From Actinomadura opuntiae (lineage in GTDB: Bacteria > Actinomycetota > Actinomycetes > Streptosporangiales > Streptosporangiaceae), in the NCBI RefSeq assembly GCF_030283205.1, contig NZ_JASNWF010000040.1:1-59315 (forward strand): a stretch of DNA of 59,315 nucleotides, written 5' to 3'. The position numbers and the translations under genes were made by a program. The notes below the pieces were generated by a model. It was not told where the DNA came from, ran no database searches, and saw only the letters and a list, made by a program, of their open reading frames with translations. Positions within the stretch are counted from its first letter, which is position 1; each line of letters opens with the position of its first letter. Shown here piece after piece: positions 15,099-23,886 of this stretch.

Positions 15099-15835
15099 CA
15101 CCGTTCCCCCTTCGCGGCCTCGTCCAGCGCCCGCCGTGAATCGTTGGCGGTTCTGACCTGCACCACGTAGCGCTGCCAGCCCCACGTCTCGATCGGGTAG
15201 CGGTCGTTGACGTGCCCGCACTTCCCGCACGTGCGGACTCTCTCCTCGTCGAAGGCCGCCGCGGCCTCCGTCCCGCCCCACAGCGTGGGGAACATCGCCA
15301 CGTGGTCGTCCTCGGAGCCGCCGTAGGCGGCCGGGGCGTGGTTCGCCGCTCCCTGCGGGGTCGCGTCGTAGTCGAAGCGCAGCAGCTCCTGGTGGCACTT
15401 CATGCAGCGGAAGATCACCGCCTCGTTCTGGTCGCCTTCCTCGGCCTGATGCTGGGTGATCGTGATCAGCGCGAACGCCTCCGGGTCCGCCGGGTCGCGC
15501 AGGAACGAGTTCACCCCGTGCAGGGGCTGCGTGGCGTAGATCTGTCCCGTCGCCAGCATCGCTTTGTGCGCGCCGAAGACCACCACGACCTCTTCGGCCG
15601 TGTTGAAGTGGAAGAAGTGCCCGAACTCGGCGTCCGGAGCGCCCCGCAGAATCGCACCGCACGGGACGATCGAACCGGCGTCGTGGTAGGGGAACAGCGG
15701 CAGAAGCGCGCAGTTCGCCCCGGCCATGCGCTCGAACACGCTCGCCTTGAGCGGTGCCCGGCCGGGGTCGGGCGGCCCGAGTCGTGCACCGGAACCTTCT
15801 TCCAGCAGTTCCTGCGTCTCGCGAGTCGAGGTCAT
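15098..15835 (-). CDS. Cupin/zinc-ribbon protein related to 3-hydroxyanthranilate dioxygenase
   Basis: The 245-residue protein carries FHFNTAEEVVVVFG with H76 and E81/E82, matching the H-x4-E iron-site pattern of 3-hydroxyanthranilate dioxygenases, a further candidate H129 in ITITQHQ, and two CxxC pairs (C144/C147, C203/C206). It keeps the ligands that its downstream neighbour lacks. ATG 15835 follows AGGAGGAG; a GTG one codon earlier is possible. It is first in the operon and probably forms a ring-cleaving dioxygenase alone or together with the neighbour. Substrate unknown; an amino- or hydroxy-substituted aromatic acid is suggested by family. Confidence 0.7.
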   Translation of the reverse strand: MTSTRETQELLEEGSGARLGPPDPGRAPLKASVFERMAGANCALLPLFPYHDAGSIVPCGAILRGAPDAEFGHFFHFNTAEEVVVVFGAHKAMLATGQIYATQPLHGVNSFLRDPADPEAFALITITQHQAEEGDQNEAVIFRCMKCHQELLRFDYDATPQGAANHAPAAYGGSEDDHVAMFPTLWGGTEAAAAFDEERVRTCGKCGHVNDRYPIETWGWQRYVVQVRTANDSRRALDEAAKGER

Positions 15836-15898
15836 CACTCCTCCTGGCTCTTGACAAGCGGCCCCACACCTGCTCGAACTGTTCCGAGATGAGGTCGC

Positions 15899-15915
15899 CT
15901 GTTTCGCATGACGAC
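15899..15915. promoter_or_regulatory. 17-base motif, second copy
   Basis: The reverse complement is GTCGTCATGCGAAACAG, identical to 12909-12925. It lies 64 bases upstream of the cupin operon start, in the opposite orientation relative to its operon compared with the first copy. Confidence 0.6.
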
Positions 15916-16041
15916 ACTACGCTGTTTCATGCGCGTGAACCAGGCCCCCGGATCCGGCCGCGCCGGCCCTCCTCTGATTCACCATGTTCATCCGACTGCA
16001 GGCACTTGACACACTGAGACAACTGCACTCAAGATCGACCT

Positions 16042-16057
16042 AATCATCATGCTGAAT
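16042..16057. promoter_or_regulatory. Candidate GntR operator, copy 3
   Basis: AATCATCATGCTGAAT matches the site at 2410 in 13 of 16 positions. It lies 110 bases upstream of the second FAH gene, linking this operon to the regulator encoded at 1504-2319. Confidence 0.55.
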
Positions 16058-16166
16058 TGACCGTCGAGCGATCCTGCCGCCGTCATCGACGCCTCGGGCA
16101 GGCCTCGACGCCCGGTCCGGTCGGCCGTCTCGGTCGCCCCGCCTCGTTCCCTCTTGGAGACCGCCT

Positions 16167-17009
16167 GTGCGTATCGCCAACCTCTCCGGCCGTCTGGTCC
16201 TGATCGCCGACGGCCGGGCCGTCGACGTCGAGCGGGCCAGTAACGGCCGCTTCGCCGCGGACCCGCAAGCCGTGTACGAACGATGGCGGGAGTTCGGCAA
16301 CTGGGCCGCGAGCGCCGACCTGCCCGCGGGAGCGGCGTTCGAGCCGAGCGAGCTGGGCTCACCGGTCCCCGCTCCGCGGCAGACGCTGGCGATCGGTTTG
16401 AACTACCGCGACCACGCTTCGGAGTCGGGGTTCGCGGCCCCCGAGGGGCTGCCGCCCGTCTTCACCAAGTTCGCCACCAGCATCAGCGGACCGGTGACGG
16501 AGGTGAAGCTGCCCGCGGAGGGACACACCGACTGGGAGGTGGAACTGGTCGCCGTCATCGGCCGCCACACCGAAGCCGTGAGCGAGGCCGATGCCTGGAG
16601 CCATGTCGCCGGTCTGGCGGTGGGCCAGGACATCTCCGAGCGGATCGTGCAGCTCGCGGGACCCGCGCCCCAGTTCAGCCTGGGCAAGTCATTCCCCGGT
16701 TTCGCGCCCATCGGCCCGTGGCTGGTCACCCCGGACGAGTTCGACGACCCCGACGACCTCGAACTGCGCTGCGCGATCAACGGCGAGGAGGTCCAGAAGA
16801 GCCGCACCAGCAACCTGATCTTCCCGGTCCCCGCCCTGGTGGCACGGCTGTCGGCCGTGCTGCCGCTGCTGCCCGGCGATGTGATCTTCACCGGAACGCC
16901 GGCGGGCGTGGGCCTCGGACGCGATCCGCAGCGCTGGCTGGCGGTCGGCGACGAGCTCGTCAGCACGATCGAAGGCATCGGCGAGCTGCGACAGACCTTC
17001 GTCGCCTGA
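16167..17009 (+). CDS. FAH family hydrolase, paralogue of the protein at 2600
   Basis: The 280-residue protein is strongly similar along its length to the protein at 2600: the same opening residues MRIANLSGRLV, the same LAIGLNYRDHASESGF, metal-site residues in TDWEVELVAVIG and GQDISERI, and the same PGDVIFTGTPAGVGLG near the end. The start is GTG with TTGGAGA upstream. It is followed after 31 bases by an extradiol dioxygenase gene, so it probably hydrolyses or tautomerises the meta-cleavage product. The two copies probably arose by duplication of an FAH-dioxygenase block. Confidence 0.9.
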   Translation: MRIANLSGRLVLIADGRAVDVERASNGRFAADPQAVYERWREFGNWAASADLPAGAAFEPSELGSPVPAPRQTLAIGLNYRDHASESGFAAPEGLPPVFTKFATSISGPVTEVKLPAEGHTDWEVELVAVIGRHTEAVSEADAWSHVAGLAVGQDISERIVQLAGPAPQFSLGKSFPGFAPIGPWLVTPDEFDDPDDLELRCAINGEEVQKSRTSNLIFPVPALVARLSAVLPLLPGDVIFTGTPAGVGLGRDPQRWLAVGDELVSTIEGIGELRQTFVA

Positions 17010-17040
17010 ACCCCCATCCCGGCGGACATAGGAGCCTCGC

Positions 17041-17967
17041 ATGGCACTGCACCGTCTGGCCTCCATCACCATGGGGGTCCCCAACGTCGCCGAAACCGCC
17101 GCCTACTACGCCGACTTCGGCCTCAGCCCGGACGGCGACGGCTGGTTCACCACCCGAGACGCCGGACGCCAGCTGCACATCGTCCGCGCGCCCACCCGCC
17201 GCTTGGTCGAAGTTCGCATCGGCGCCGACCACATCGACGACCTCGGCGCGGCAGCCTCCCGATTGAAGCGCCTCGGCATCGACAGCACTCTTGGCGGCTC
17301 GTCCCTGACTGCGTACGACAAGGCCACCGGCGTACGCGCGGTGGTGGAGGTCGGTCCGCGTCTAGTGCAGGACCCGGTTCCCGCCACCGTCTATAACGGC
17401 CCGGGCCGGGTCGAGCGCGCCGACTCCCGGGCACCAGGCGTCCTGCGGACCGGACCCGTGCGGCCCCGCAAACTCGGGCACGCCGTCCTGGGAACCACCG
17501 ACTTCGACACCACCACCGCCTTCTTCCGCGACGGCCTGGGCTTCAAAGCCTCGGACTACATCAAGGACCACGGGGCCTTCCTACGCTGTTCCACCGACCA
17601 CCACAACATCCTGGTCCTGGCCGCCCCCGTCACCTTCCTGCACCACACCTCCTGGCAGATCGACGACATCGACGACGTCGGACGCGGCGCCGCCGCCATG
17701 CTCCAAGACCACCCCGAACGGCACGTCTGGGGCCTCGGCCGCCACCACGCCGGTTCCAACTTCTTCTGGTACCTCAAAGACCCTGCGGGCAACTTCAGCG
17801 AGTACTACTCCGACATGGACTGCATCATCGACGACCAACTATGGATCCCCGAAACCCTGGAAGGCGCCAAAGGCCTCTTCAACTGGGGCCCGCCACCCCC
17901 GCCGTCCTTCCTGGCGCCCGACGATCTCGCCGCCCTCATGACCGGCGCACACAGCGAGTCGAGGTAG
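17041..17967 (+). CDS. Extradiol dioxygenase, two-domain VOC family
   Basis: The 308-residue protein has two VOC modules, as in 2,3-dihydroxybiphenyl 1,2-dioxygenase and catechol 2,3-dioxygenases. Iron ligands in the C-terminal module are the histidine in GHAVLGTTDFD (near 142), the histidine in LHHTSWQIDD (near 202) and the glutamate in NFSEYYSD (near 255). It opens a catecholic ring next to the diol using Fe(II) and O2. TAGGAG lies upstream of the ATG. The last residues (PDDLAALMTGAHS) recur in the remnant at 3469. It sits between FAH and hydroxylase genes in a compact operon. Confidence 0.92.
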   Translation: MALHRLASITMGVPNVAETAAYYADFGLSPDGDGWFTTRDAGRQLHIVRAPTRRLVEVRIGADHIDDLGAAASRLKRLGIDSTLGGSSLTAYDKATGVRAVVEVGPRLVQDPVPATVYNGPGRVERADSRAPGVLRTGPVRPRKLGHAVLGTTDFDTTTAFFRDGLGFKASDYIKDHGAFLRCSTDHHNILVLAAPVTFLHHTSWQIDDIDDVGRGAAAMLQDHPERHVWGLGRHHAGSNFFWYLKDPAGNFSEYYSDMDCIIDDQLWIPETLEGAKGLFNWGPPPPPSFLAPDDLAALMTGAHSESR

Positions 17968-17972
17968 GGGCC

Positions 17973-19583
17973 GTGACCGACAACACCTCCCCCACGTTGC
18001 ACGACGTCGCGATCGTCGGTTTCGGCCCGGTCGGTCAGATGCTCGCCCTTCTGCTGGGCAAGGCCGGGCACGACGTCATCGTCGCCGAACGCTGGCCGGC
18101 CCCTTATGCGCTGCCCCGCGCGGTCCACTTCGATCACGAGATCGGACGCATCTTCCAGGCCGCCGGTGTAGGCGAAGACGTCCGCGCGATCACCGATCCC
18201 GTGCCCGACCATTACGAGTGGCGCAACCGGGATGGTGAGGCGCTGGTACGCATCGACTGGTCCGGTACCGGCCCGTCGGGCTGGCCCACCGCCAACTTCT
18301 TCTGCCAGCCCGAATTGGAGGCCGTCCTCTCCAAGGCCGTCGAGAAGGTGCCCGGTGTCGCCGTCCGCCGCGGATGCGAGATCACACAACTCGAACTCCG
18401 CGACGACCATGTCCGCCTGGGGGCCAGAGGGGCCGACGGTCCGGGCGAGATACGCGCCCGCTACGTGATCGGCGCCGACGGCGCCAACAGCTTCGTCCGC
18501 TCCACGATGGCCACCACCGTCACCGACCTCGGTTTCTTCTACGACTGGCTGATCGTCGACACCCTCCCGCACGAGCGGACCACCTGGTCGCCGATGAACT
18601 GGCAGCTGTGCGATCCCGAGCGGCCGACGACCATCGTCTCCGGCGGGCCGGGACGACGGCGCTGGGAGTTCCTGCGGCTGCCCCACGAGAGCGTCGAGGA
18701 GCTCAACACCCCGGAGACCGCCTGGCGACTGCTCGAGCCGTGGGGGCGCACGCCCGAGAACACCACCATCGAGCGGCACACGGTCTACACCTTCCAGGCC
18801 CGCTGGGTCGACCGCTGGCGCGAGGGCCGGCTGCTGCTGGCCGGGGACGCCGCCCACCAGATGCCCCCGTTCGCCGGGCAGGGCATGTGCTCCGGCATGC
18901 GCGACGCGATCAACATCGCCTGGAAGCTCGGCCTCGTCCTCCGCCGCCGCGCCGACGCCGGGCTGCTGGACACCTACACCTCCGAACGCAGTGAGCACAT
19001 CCAGCACGCGATCGGCATGTCCATGGCGCTCGGCCAGGTCATCTGCGTCCTCGACCCCGGCAGGGCCGCAGCCCGCGATGCGAGGATGATCGCCGCCGGC
19101 GCCGACCCGCAACACGCTCTGCCTCCCGCCCCGCCGCCCGTCCTGGGCGACGGCGTGCTGCAGCGAGCACCCGACGGGACCCGCGCACCCGACGTCGGGC
19201 ACCTCACTCCGCAGTACGAGGTGACTCATCGGGGTCGCACCGCGCTGCTGGACCACTTCACCGGTGGCGGGTTCACCGTCCTGACCGACGGCGCCTCCCC
19301 GCTCGACGCACTCGACGACACCGACCGCGCGTTCCTGTCCGAAATCGGCGCGACCCTCGTCGCCCTGCACGACAGCGAGGCGCCTCGCGAGGGGTACCTC
19401 GACGCCACCGGCGGCTACCTGCCCCACATGCGCGAGCACGGCCACGTCGCCGCGGTGATCCGGCCCGACTTCTACCTGTTCGGCACCGCAACCGACGCCA
19501 AGGGCCCACGAGAGCTGATCGGTCAACTCCGGGACCACTTGCACCGGCCCATGGCCTTTCTCCGCACCGACCCACACCAATGA
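17973..19583 (+). CDS. MhpA-like FAD-dependent aromatic hydroxylase
   Basis: The 536-residue class A flavoprotein monooxygenase resembles 3-(3-hydroxyphenyl)propionate 2-hydroxylase. It has IVGFGPVGQMLALLLGKAG at the N-terminus, GADGANSFVR near residue 168, GDAAHQMPPFAGQGMCSGM near residue 290, and a thioredoxin-like C-terminal domain. It would ortho-hydroxylate a phenol to the catechol that the preceding dioxygenase cleaves. GTG 17973 is five bases after the dioxygenase stop, with AGG-rich sequence upstream; a longer frame to 17841 lies inside that gene. Cytoplasmic, NAD(P)H-dependent. Confidence 0.92.
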   Translation: MTDNTSPTLHDVAIVGFGPVGQMLALLLGKAGHDVIVAERWPAPYALPRAVHFDHEIGRIFQAAGVGEDVRAITDPVPDHYEWRNRDGEALVRIDWSGTGPSGWPTANFFCQPELEAVLSKAVEKVPGVAVRRGCEITQLELRDDHVRLGARGADGPGEIRARYVIGADGANSFVRSTMATTVTDLGFFYDWLIVDTLPHERTTWSPMNWQLCDPERPTTIVSGGPGRRRWEFLRLPHESVEELNTPETAWRLLEPWGRTPENTTIERHTVYTFQARWVDRWREGRLLLAGDAAHQMPPFAGQGMCSGMRDAINIAWKLGLVLRRRADAGLLDTYTSERSEHIQHAIGMSMALGQVICVLDPGRAAARDARMIAAGADPQHALPPAPPPVLGDGVLQRAPDGTRAPDVGHLTPQYEVTHRGRTALLDHFTGGGFTVLTDGASPLDALDDTDRAFLSEIGATLVALHDSEAPREGYLDATGGYLPHMREHGHVAAVIRPDFYLFGTATDAKGPRELIGQLRDHLHRPMAFLRTDPHQ

Positions 19584-19635
19584 CCTGCTGATGACCTAAA
19601 TCCGTGATGCGACGGCCGCGCTTGCGGCGGCAGCA

Positions 19636-19905
19636 CTACGCGACGGGACTGCGGCGCCAAGGGGGCCAACGGGACGGCGGAATCTCCAGCACACGGCTGA
19701 CCGGCTCGACCTCGAACCGTTCGCGGTGGGTATCGACGAACTCGACCAGCGCGGCGGTTTCCGGTCGAGTTCCCGGGCGAAATAGGCGCTCGCCGCCTTC
19801 AAGGTTTCATTCGCCCGCCGCAGCTCGCGGTTCTCGCGCTCCAGTTCGGCGATCCTTTGCGCGTCGCTGGTGGTGGTACCGGGCCGCCCGCGCTCTCTTG
19901 GGAGA
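19636..19905 (-). mobile_element. IS3-family transposase remnant
   Basis: On the minus strand RIAELERENRELRRANETLK followed by AASAYFARELDR is the C-terminal coiled-coil end of an IS3-family OrfA. In the next frame LVEFVDTHRERFEVEPVSRV is the start of OrfB, as expected for the programmed frameshift organisation of IS3 elements. OrfB stops after about 36 codons (TAG at 19636-19638), and the OrfA N-terminus is missing. No inverted repeats were found. It lies between the aromatic locus and a resistance-like gene and marks an old insertion. Confidence 0.85.
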
Positions 19906-19923
19906 GCGAAAGGAGTGTTTGCC

Positions 19924-20415
19924 ATGACCGGCGATGATGTGTTGTATATCTTGGACGTACTCGGAAAAGCTGGCGCGGATGTCTGGGTCGGCGGTGGATG
20001 GGGCATCGATGCCCTGCTGGGGAGGCAGACCCGCCCCCATCGGGACCTGGATCTCATGCATCGCCATGAGCAAGAGCCGACTGTCGTTGCGGCTCTTACA
20101 GAAGCCGGCTTCGCCGAGTCGCTCAACTGGCGCCCCGTGCGTTTCGTCGTCGCGGATGCGACGGGACGCCAGATCGACCTGCATCCTCTGGCCTTCGCAC
20201 CCGATGGAAGCGCCACTCAGGCTTCGTTGGAACCAGGGCGCCCGTTCATCTATCCAGCGGGCTGCTTCGTCACCGGCACGATTCACCACAGCACCGTTCC
20301 CTGCCTGTCAGCTGAACAGCAGGTCTACTTTCACCAAGGCTACGAGCCCAGCGACCGGGACCGTCACGACATGGCCCAGCTCCGCGAGGCGTTCGGGATC
20401 ACTACGCACTTCTGA
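19924..20415 (+). CDS. Lincosamide-type nucleotidyltransferase family protein
   Basis: The 163-residue protein carries GGGWGIDALLGRQTRPHRDL, the nucleotidyltransferase signature with the catalytic aspartate pair DLDL just after, as in Lnu lincosamide nucleotidyltransferases, and QIDLHPLAF as the third acidic strand. The family adds AMP to small hydroxylated antibiotics. ATG 19924 has AAGGAG eight bases upstream; that ribosome site lies at the edge of the IS3 remnant. Base composition is a little less GC-rich than its neighbours, which suits acquisition by transfer. Actual resistance activity is not established from sequence. Confidence 0.8.
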   Translation: MTGDDVLYILDVLGKAGADVWVGGGWGIDALLGRQTRPHRDLDLMHRHEQEPTVVAALTEAGFAESLNWRPVRFVVADATGRQIDLHPLAFAPDGSATQASLEPGRPFIYPAGCFVTGTIHHSTVPCLSAEQQVYFHQGYEPSDRDRHDMAQLREAFGITTHF

Positions 20416-20591
20416 TCAACAGCACTCACCTGTCGGACAGGCCAAACCGGTAGTGGAGAGGTTCCAGCGTCTGGCCCACGGCCGACCGTCTCCGATGTCG
20501 ATCACCGAATGCTCTCCTCGCCGCCGCTCAACCAAGGGCTGAAGCACCGCGGGAAGGATCTCGCCCGGTATGCGGGCCTGCCGCAGAAAGA

Positions 20592-20618
20592 TACTTAAAT
20601 TTAGGCTTGACTTAAGTA
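20592..20618. promoter_or_regulatory. AT-rich inverted repeat upstream of the glucanase genes
   Basis: TACTTAA and TTAAGTA are separated by 13 bases, with ACTTAAGT as an internal 8-base palindrome at 20610-20617. It is an AT-rich island in GC-rich DNA, 66 bases upstream of the GH16 start. It is a likely operator for an unidentified regulator of beta-glucan degradation. Confidence 0.5.
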
Positions 20619-20683
20619 GCGAACGAGATCAGTGTCGCCCCTAGAGAGCACTCCATGAGGAGGCCCCGGCTCTGGAGATCTTC

Positions 20684-22429
20684 ATGTCCGCAGCTTCTGC
20701 ACCCCCAGGTCGTTGGTCCGGATCGCTCAGAGGCCGGTCGATTCTCGCCGTGGTGGCTCTGCTCGGCGCTTGTCTGAGCGCGTTCGTGACCACGGCCGCG
20801 GTCGGAGCCCCCGCTGCACACGCCGAGACCGTGCCCCCGCCCCCGGCCGGCTGGACCACCGTGTTCAGCGACGATTTCGCCGGGGCCGCCGGTTCGCCGC
20901 CGTCGTCGGCGAACTGGTTCTACGACATCGGTACCGGATACGGCACCGGCGAGACCGAGCAGACCACCAGCTCCACCGCCAACTCCTACCTGGACGGCAG
21001 CGGCCACCTGGTGATCAAGGCCATCAACAACGGCGGCACCTGGACCTCCGCGCGGCTGGAGAGCGCGCGCGATGACTTCCAGGCCCCGCCCGGCGGCAAA
21101 ATGGAGATGACGGCGTCGATCAGGCAGCCGAATCCCGCCAACGGTCTGGGGTACTGGCCGGCGTTCTGGGCGCTGGGGTCGCCGATGCGCTCGGGCGGCG
21201 GCTGGCCCGCCTCGGGCGAGATCGACATGATGGAGGACGTCAACGGCCTCAACCAGGCGTCGCAGACCCTGCACGACGCGTCCAACAGCCCCGGGCACGG
21301 GTTGATCGCCTGCCCGGACACCTCTTCGACCTGCCAGACCGGCTACCACACCTACTCGGTCATCATCGACCGCACCAACACCAGCGCCGAGACCCTGCAA
21401 TTCCTCATGGACGGCACGGTGGAGAGCACCATCACCGAGGCATCGGTCGGCACGTCCGCCTGGCAGCAGGCCATCGACCACGGTTTCTTCATCATCTGGG
21501 ATCTGGCGATGGGCGGTAACTACCCGAACGGGGTCTGCAACTGCAGCACACCGACCTCCGCCACCACCTCCGGCGCCTCGATGAGCGTGGCCTACGTGGC
21601 CGTGTACGAGCAGGGCGGCAACTCCACCCCCGCCGCCAAGGCCACCGCTACAGGCAGGGTCACCGGCATCAACGGCCTGTGCCTGACCAACCAGAACTCG
21701 CTGAACACCGAGGGCAACCCGATCGGCGTCAGCGCCTGCAACGGTGCTTCCGGCCAGACCTGGGCGACCTACAGCGACGACACCCTGCGCGTCCAGGGCG
21801 GCTGCCTCGACGTGGTCGCCGCGGGTACCGCCAGCGGCACCAACGTCGACTGGTACGCCTGTAACGGCACCAACGCCCAGGTCTGGCAACATCAGGCCAA
21901 CGGTGAACTGGTCAATCCGCACTCCGGCCTCTGCCTGACCGATCCAGGCGGCAACACGGCCGCCCGGCTCGACATCGAGACCTGCACCGGATCCCCGCAA
22001 CAGCAATGGACCGTGCCCTCCGGCGGCGGTGGCACCTGCTCGACGACCGACCTCGCGCTGGGCGGGACCGCCACCGCGTCGTCGCAGGAGTCCGGCGCCT
22101 TCCCCGCACCCGACGCGGTCGACGGGAACACCGGTACCCGCTGGTCGTCGGCTTTCAGCGACCCGCAATGGCTCCAGGTCGACCTGGGCGGCACCCACTC
22201 CATCTGCGGTGTGTCGCTCAACTGGGAGACCGCCTACGGCAAGGCGTTCCAGATCCAGGTCTCGAACGATGCGAACACCTGGACCGCCGTCTACTCCACC
22301 GCCACCGGAACCGGCGGCGTGCAAACCCTCCCCGTCACCGGGTCAGGCCGGTACCTGCGGATGTACGGCACCGCACGAGCCACCCAGTGGGGCTACTCCC
22401 TCTGGGAGCTCCAGGTCTACGGCACCTGA
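20684..22429 (+). CDS. Secreted GH16 endo-beta-glucanase with ricin-B and CBM32 modules
   Basis: The 581-residue protein is built from a Sec signal peptide (cleavage near residue 48 after AAHA), a GH16 catalytic domain (about 55-310), a ricin-type beta-trefoil/CBM13 (about 320-445, with repeated CLxxxG and QxW motifs) and a C-terminal CBM32/F5-8C module (about 455-581). The active site is E179-I-D181-M-M-E184, the E-x-D-x-x-E pattern of laminarinases, with E179 as nucleophile and E184 as acid/base. It probably cuts beta-1,3-glucan outside the cell. GGAG lies eight bases before the ATG. The next two genes also encode secreted glucan enzymes with the same CBM32 type. Confidence 0.92.
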   Translation: MSAASAPPGRWSGSLRGRSILAVVALLGACLSAFVTTAAVGAPAAHAETVPPPPAGWTTVFSDDFAGAAGSPPSSANWFYDIGTGYGTGETEQTTSSTANSYLDGSGHLVIKAINNGGTWTSARLESARDDFQAPPGGKMEMTASIRQPNPANGLGYWPAFWALGSPMRSGGGWPASGEIDMMEDVNGLNQASQTLHDASNSPGHGLIACPDTSSTCQTGYHTYSVIIDRTNTSAETLQFLMDGTVESTITEASVGTSAWQQAIDHGFFIIWDLAMGGNYPNGVCNCSTPTSATTSGASMSVAYVAVYEQGGNSTPAAKATATGRVTGINGLCLTNQNSLNTEGNPIGVSACNGASGQTWATYSDDTLRVQGGCLDVVAAGTASGTNVDWYACNGTNAQVWQHQANGELVNPHSGLCLTDPGGNTAARLDIETCTGSPQQQWTVPSGGGGTCSTTDLALGGTATASSQESGAFPAPDAVDGNTGTRWSSAFSDPQWLQVDLGGTHSICGVSLNWETAYGKAFQIQVSNDANTWTAVYSTATGTGGVQTLPVTGSGRYLRMYGTARATQWGYSLWELQVYGT

Positions 22430-22521
22430 CTGCGGCCAGAAACCGTTCGACCAGCGCGACGCGCAAGAACGCCTATCGAAAGGACGTCCGCTCGCTCACC
22501 CCCGCCCCGAAGGAGATGCGC

Positions 22522-23871
22522 ATGCATCCCGTCCCAGCCCATTGGTCGTTCAGGAGAGCCTGCCCGGCCACCGCCTTCGCCGGGCTGCTCGTAGCCGCGC
22601 TCATCGTCCCGGGGCCGGCCGGCCCCGCCACGGCGGCGACGTGCGGCTCGTCGGACGCGGCGCTGAACCGTCCCGCCACCGCGTCATCCACCGAGAACGC
22701 CTCGTTCCCCGCCTCCGCCGCCGTCGACGCCAACTCCGGTACCCGCTGGTCCAGCGCCTTCAACGACCCCCAGTGGCTCCAGGTCGATCTCGGCACCACC
22801 CAGGACATCTGCCAAGTCGACCTCAACTGGGAAACCGCCTACGGCAAGGCCTTCCAGATCCAGGTCTCCGACAACGCCACCAGCTGGACCCCCATCTACT
22901 CCACGACCACAGGCACCGGCGGAAACCAGACCCTCAATGTCACCGGCACGGGCCGCTACATCCGCATGTACGGCACCACCCGCGCCACCCAATGGGGATA
23001 CTCGTTGTGGTCATTCGGCGTCCACACGACCGGGACGACCACGCCTCCGGCCGACGAATTCTGGGGCGACACCTCGACCATCCCGCCGGCGCAGAACGTC
23101 CTCATGGTCAAGGTCCTCAACCGGACGAACGGGAAGTATCCCGACAGCCAGGTCTACTGGCGCTTCAACGGGCAGACCCACTCGATCGCCGAACAGCCTT
23201 ACCTGGACATGCCGGTCAACTCCGCCGGCCGAATGTACTTCTTCCTCGGCTCCCCCGACAGCCGGTACCAGGACTTCATTGAGTTCACGATCGGCGCCGA
23301 CGTCTTCAACGGCAACACCACCCGGGTCGACGGGTTCGGCCTCAAGCTCGCCATGCGGCTGCACGCCCACGACGGTTACGACGTGTCCGTCGGCGAGGAC
23401 CAGGCCATCTTCCAGGAGGAGCGCTCGGCCACCTTCCAGCGGTTCATCGACGAGATGCCGCCGGAGTTCGACTCGCTGGCGACGGTGGAGGCCCCGTACC
23501 GGATCCCCGCGCCCGGCAACGCGCCCGTATTCCAACCGGGCGGCGCCCAGGCGGACTACTTCACCTCCTACGCCGCGTCCGCCGGCGTCTCAGCCACCAC
23601 CGCCCAGGTCACCGGATGCGCGGGGCCGCTCGCGAACGACGCCGCGAAGTGCTCGGCGATCAACCGGCACGTCGCGCAGCTGCCGCAATCGCAGTGGTCC
23701 GACCCGTCGCTGTTCTACCAGGCCGCGCCCGCGAACTACTACGCCGAGTTCTGGCACGACCACGCCATCGGCCACCTCGCCTACGGCTTCCCGTACGACG
23801 ACTACGCCGGCCAGTCCTCCTTCATCTCCCACGGCGACCCGCAATATCTCCTCGTCGCCGTCGGCTGGTAA
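22522..23871 (+). CDS. Secreted GH64 beta-1,3-glucanase with N-terminal CBM32
   Basis: The 449-residue protein comprises a signal peptide ending near ATAA (about residue 38), a CBM32 module (about 42-168) and a GH64 domain. GH64 enzymes release laminaripentaose from beta-1,3-glucan. The catalytic pair in the characterised enzyme, glutamate and aspartate 16 residues apart, is present as E254 (DFIEFTIG) and D270 (TRVDGFGLKLA). I chose ATG 22522 over 22516 because AAGGAG then has proper spacing. The CBM32 is closely similar to those in the flanking genes. The gene lies 92 bases after GH16 and 15 before GH3, suggesting one transcript. Confidence 0.92.
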   Translation: MHPVPAHWSFRRACPATAFAGLLVAALIVPGPAGPATAATCGSSDAALNRPATASSTENASFPASAAVDANSGTRWSSAFNDPQWLQVDLGTTQDICQVDLNWETAYGKAFQIQVSDNATSWTPIYSTTTGTGGNQTLNVTGTGRYIRMYGTTRATQWGYSLWSFGVHTTGTTTPPADEFWGDTSTIPPAQNVLMVKVLNRTNGKYPDSQVYWRFNGQTHSIAEQPYLDMPVNSAGRMYFFLGSPDSRYQDFIEFTIGADVFNGNTTRVDGFGLKLAMRLHAHDGYDVSVGEDQAIFQEERSATFQRFIDEMPPEFDSLATVEAPYRIPAPGNAPVFQPGGAQADYFTSYAASAGVSATTAQVTGCAGPLANDAAKCSAINRHVAQLPQSQWSDPSLFYQAAPANYYAEFWHDHAIGHLAYGFPYDDYAGQSSFISHGDPQYLLVAVGW

Positions 23872-23886
23872 TCCAGGGAGACTCCC

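Larger units (their letters stand above)
15836..16166. other. Divergent control region
   Basis: There is no gene. The region holds the 17-base motif at 15899, a nearby second CTGTTTC at 15922 (23 bases on), and the 32-base block 16028-16059 shared with the first FAH operon. It separates the cupin operon (left) from the FAH-dioxygenase-hydroxylase operon (right), so it can hold promoters for both under two regulators. Confidence 0.6.

Noticed and set aside
14559..15917. A single 452-codon cupin gene
   Set aside because: The first half of that frame is a shadow of the 245-residue cupin gene; ATG 15098 with a one-base overlap explains the real smaller protein.
20430..20590. Stop-free minus-strand stretch of about 55 codons after the nucleotidyltransferase gene
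   Set aside because: It has no start codon with a ribosome site and no family resemblance that I can name; possibly a remnant but not supportable.
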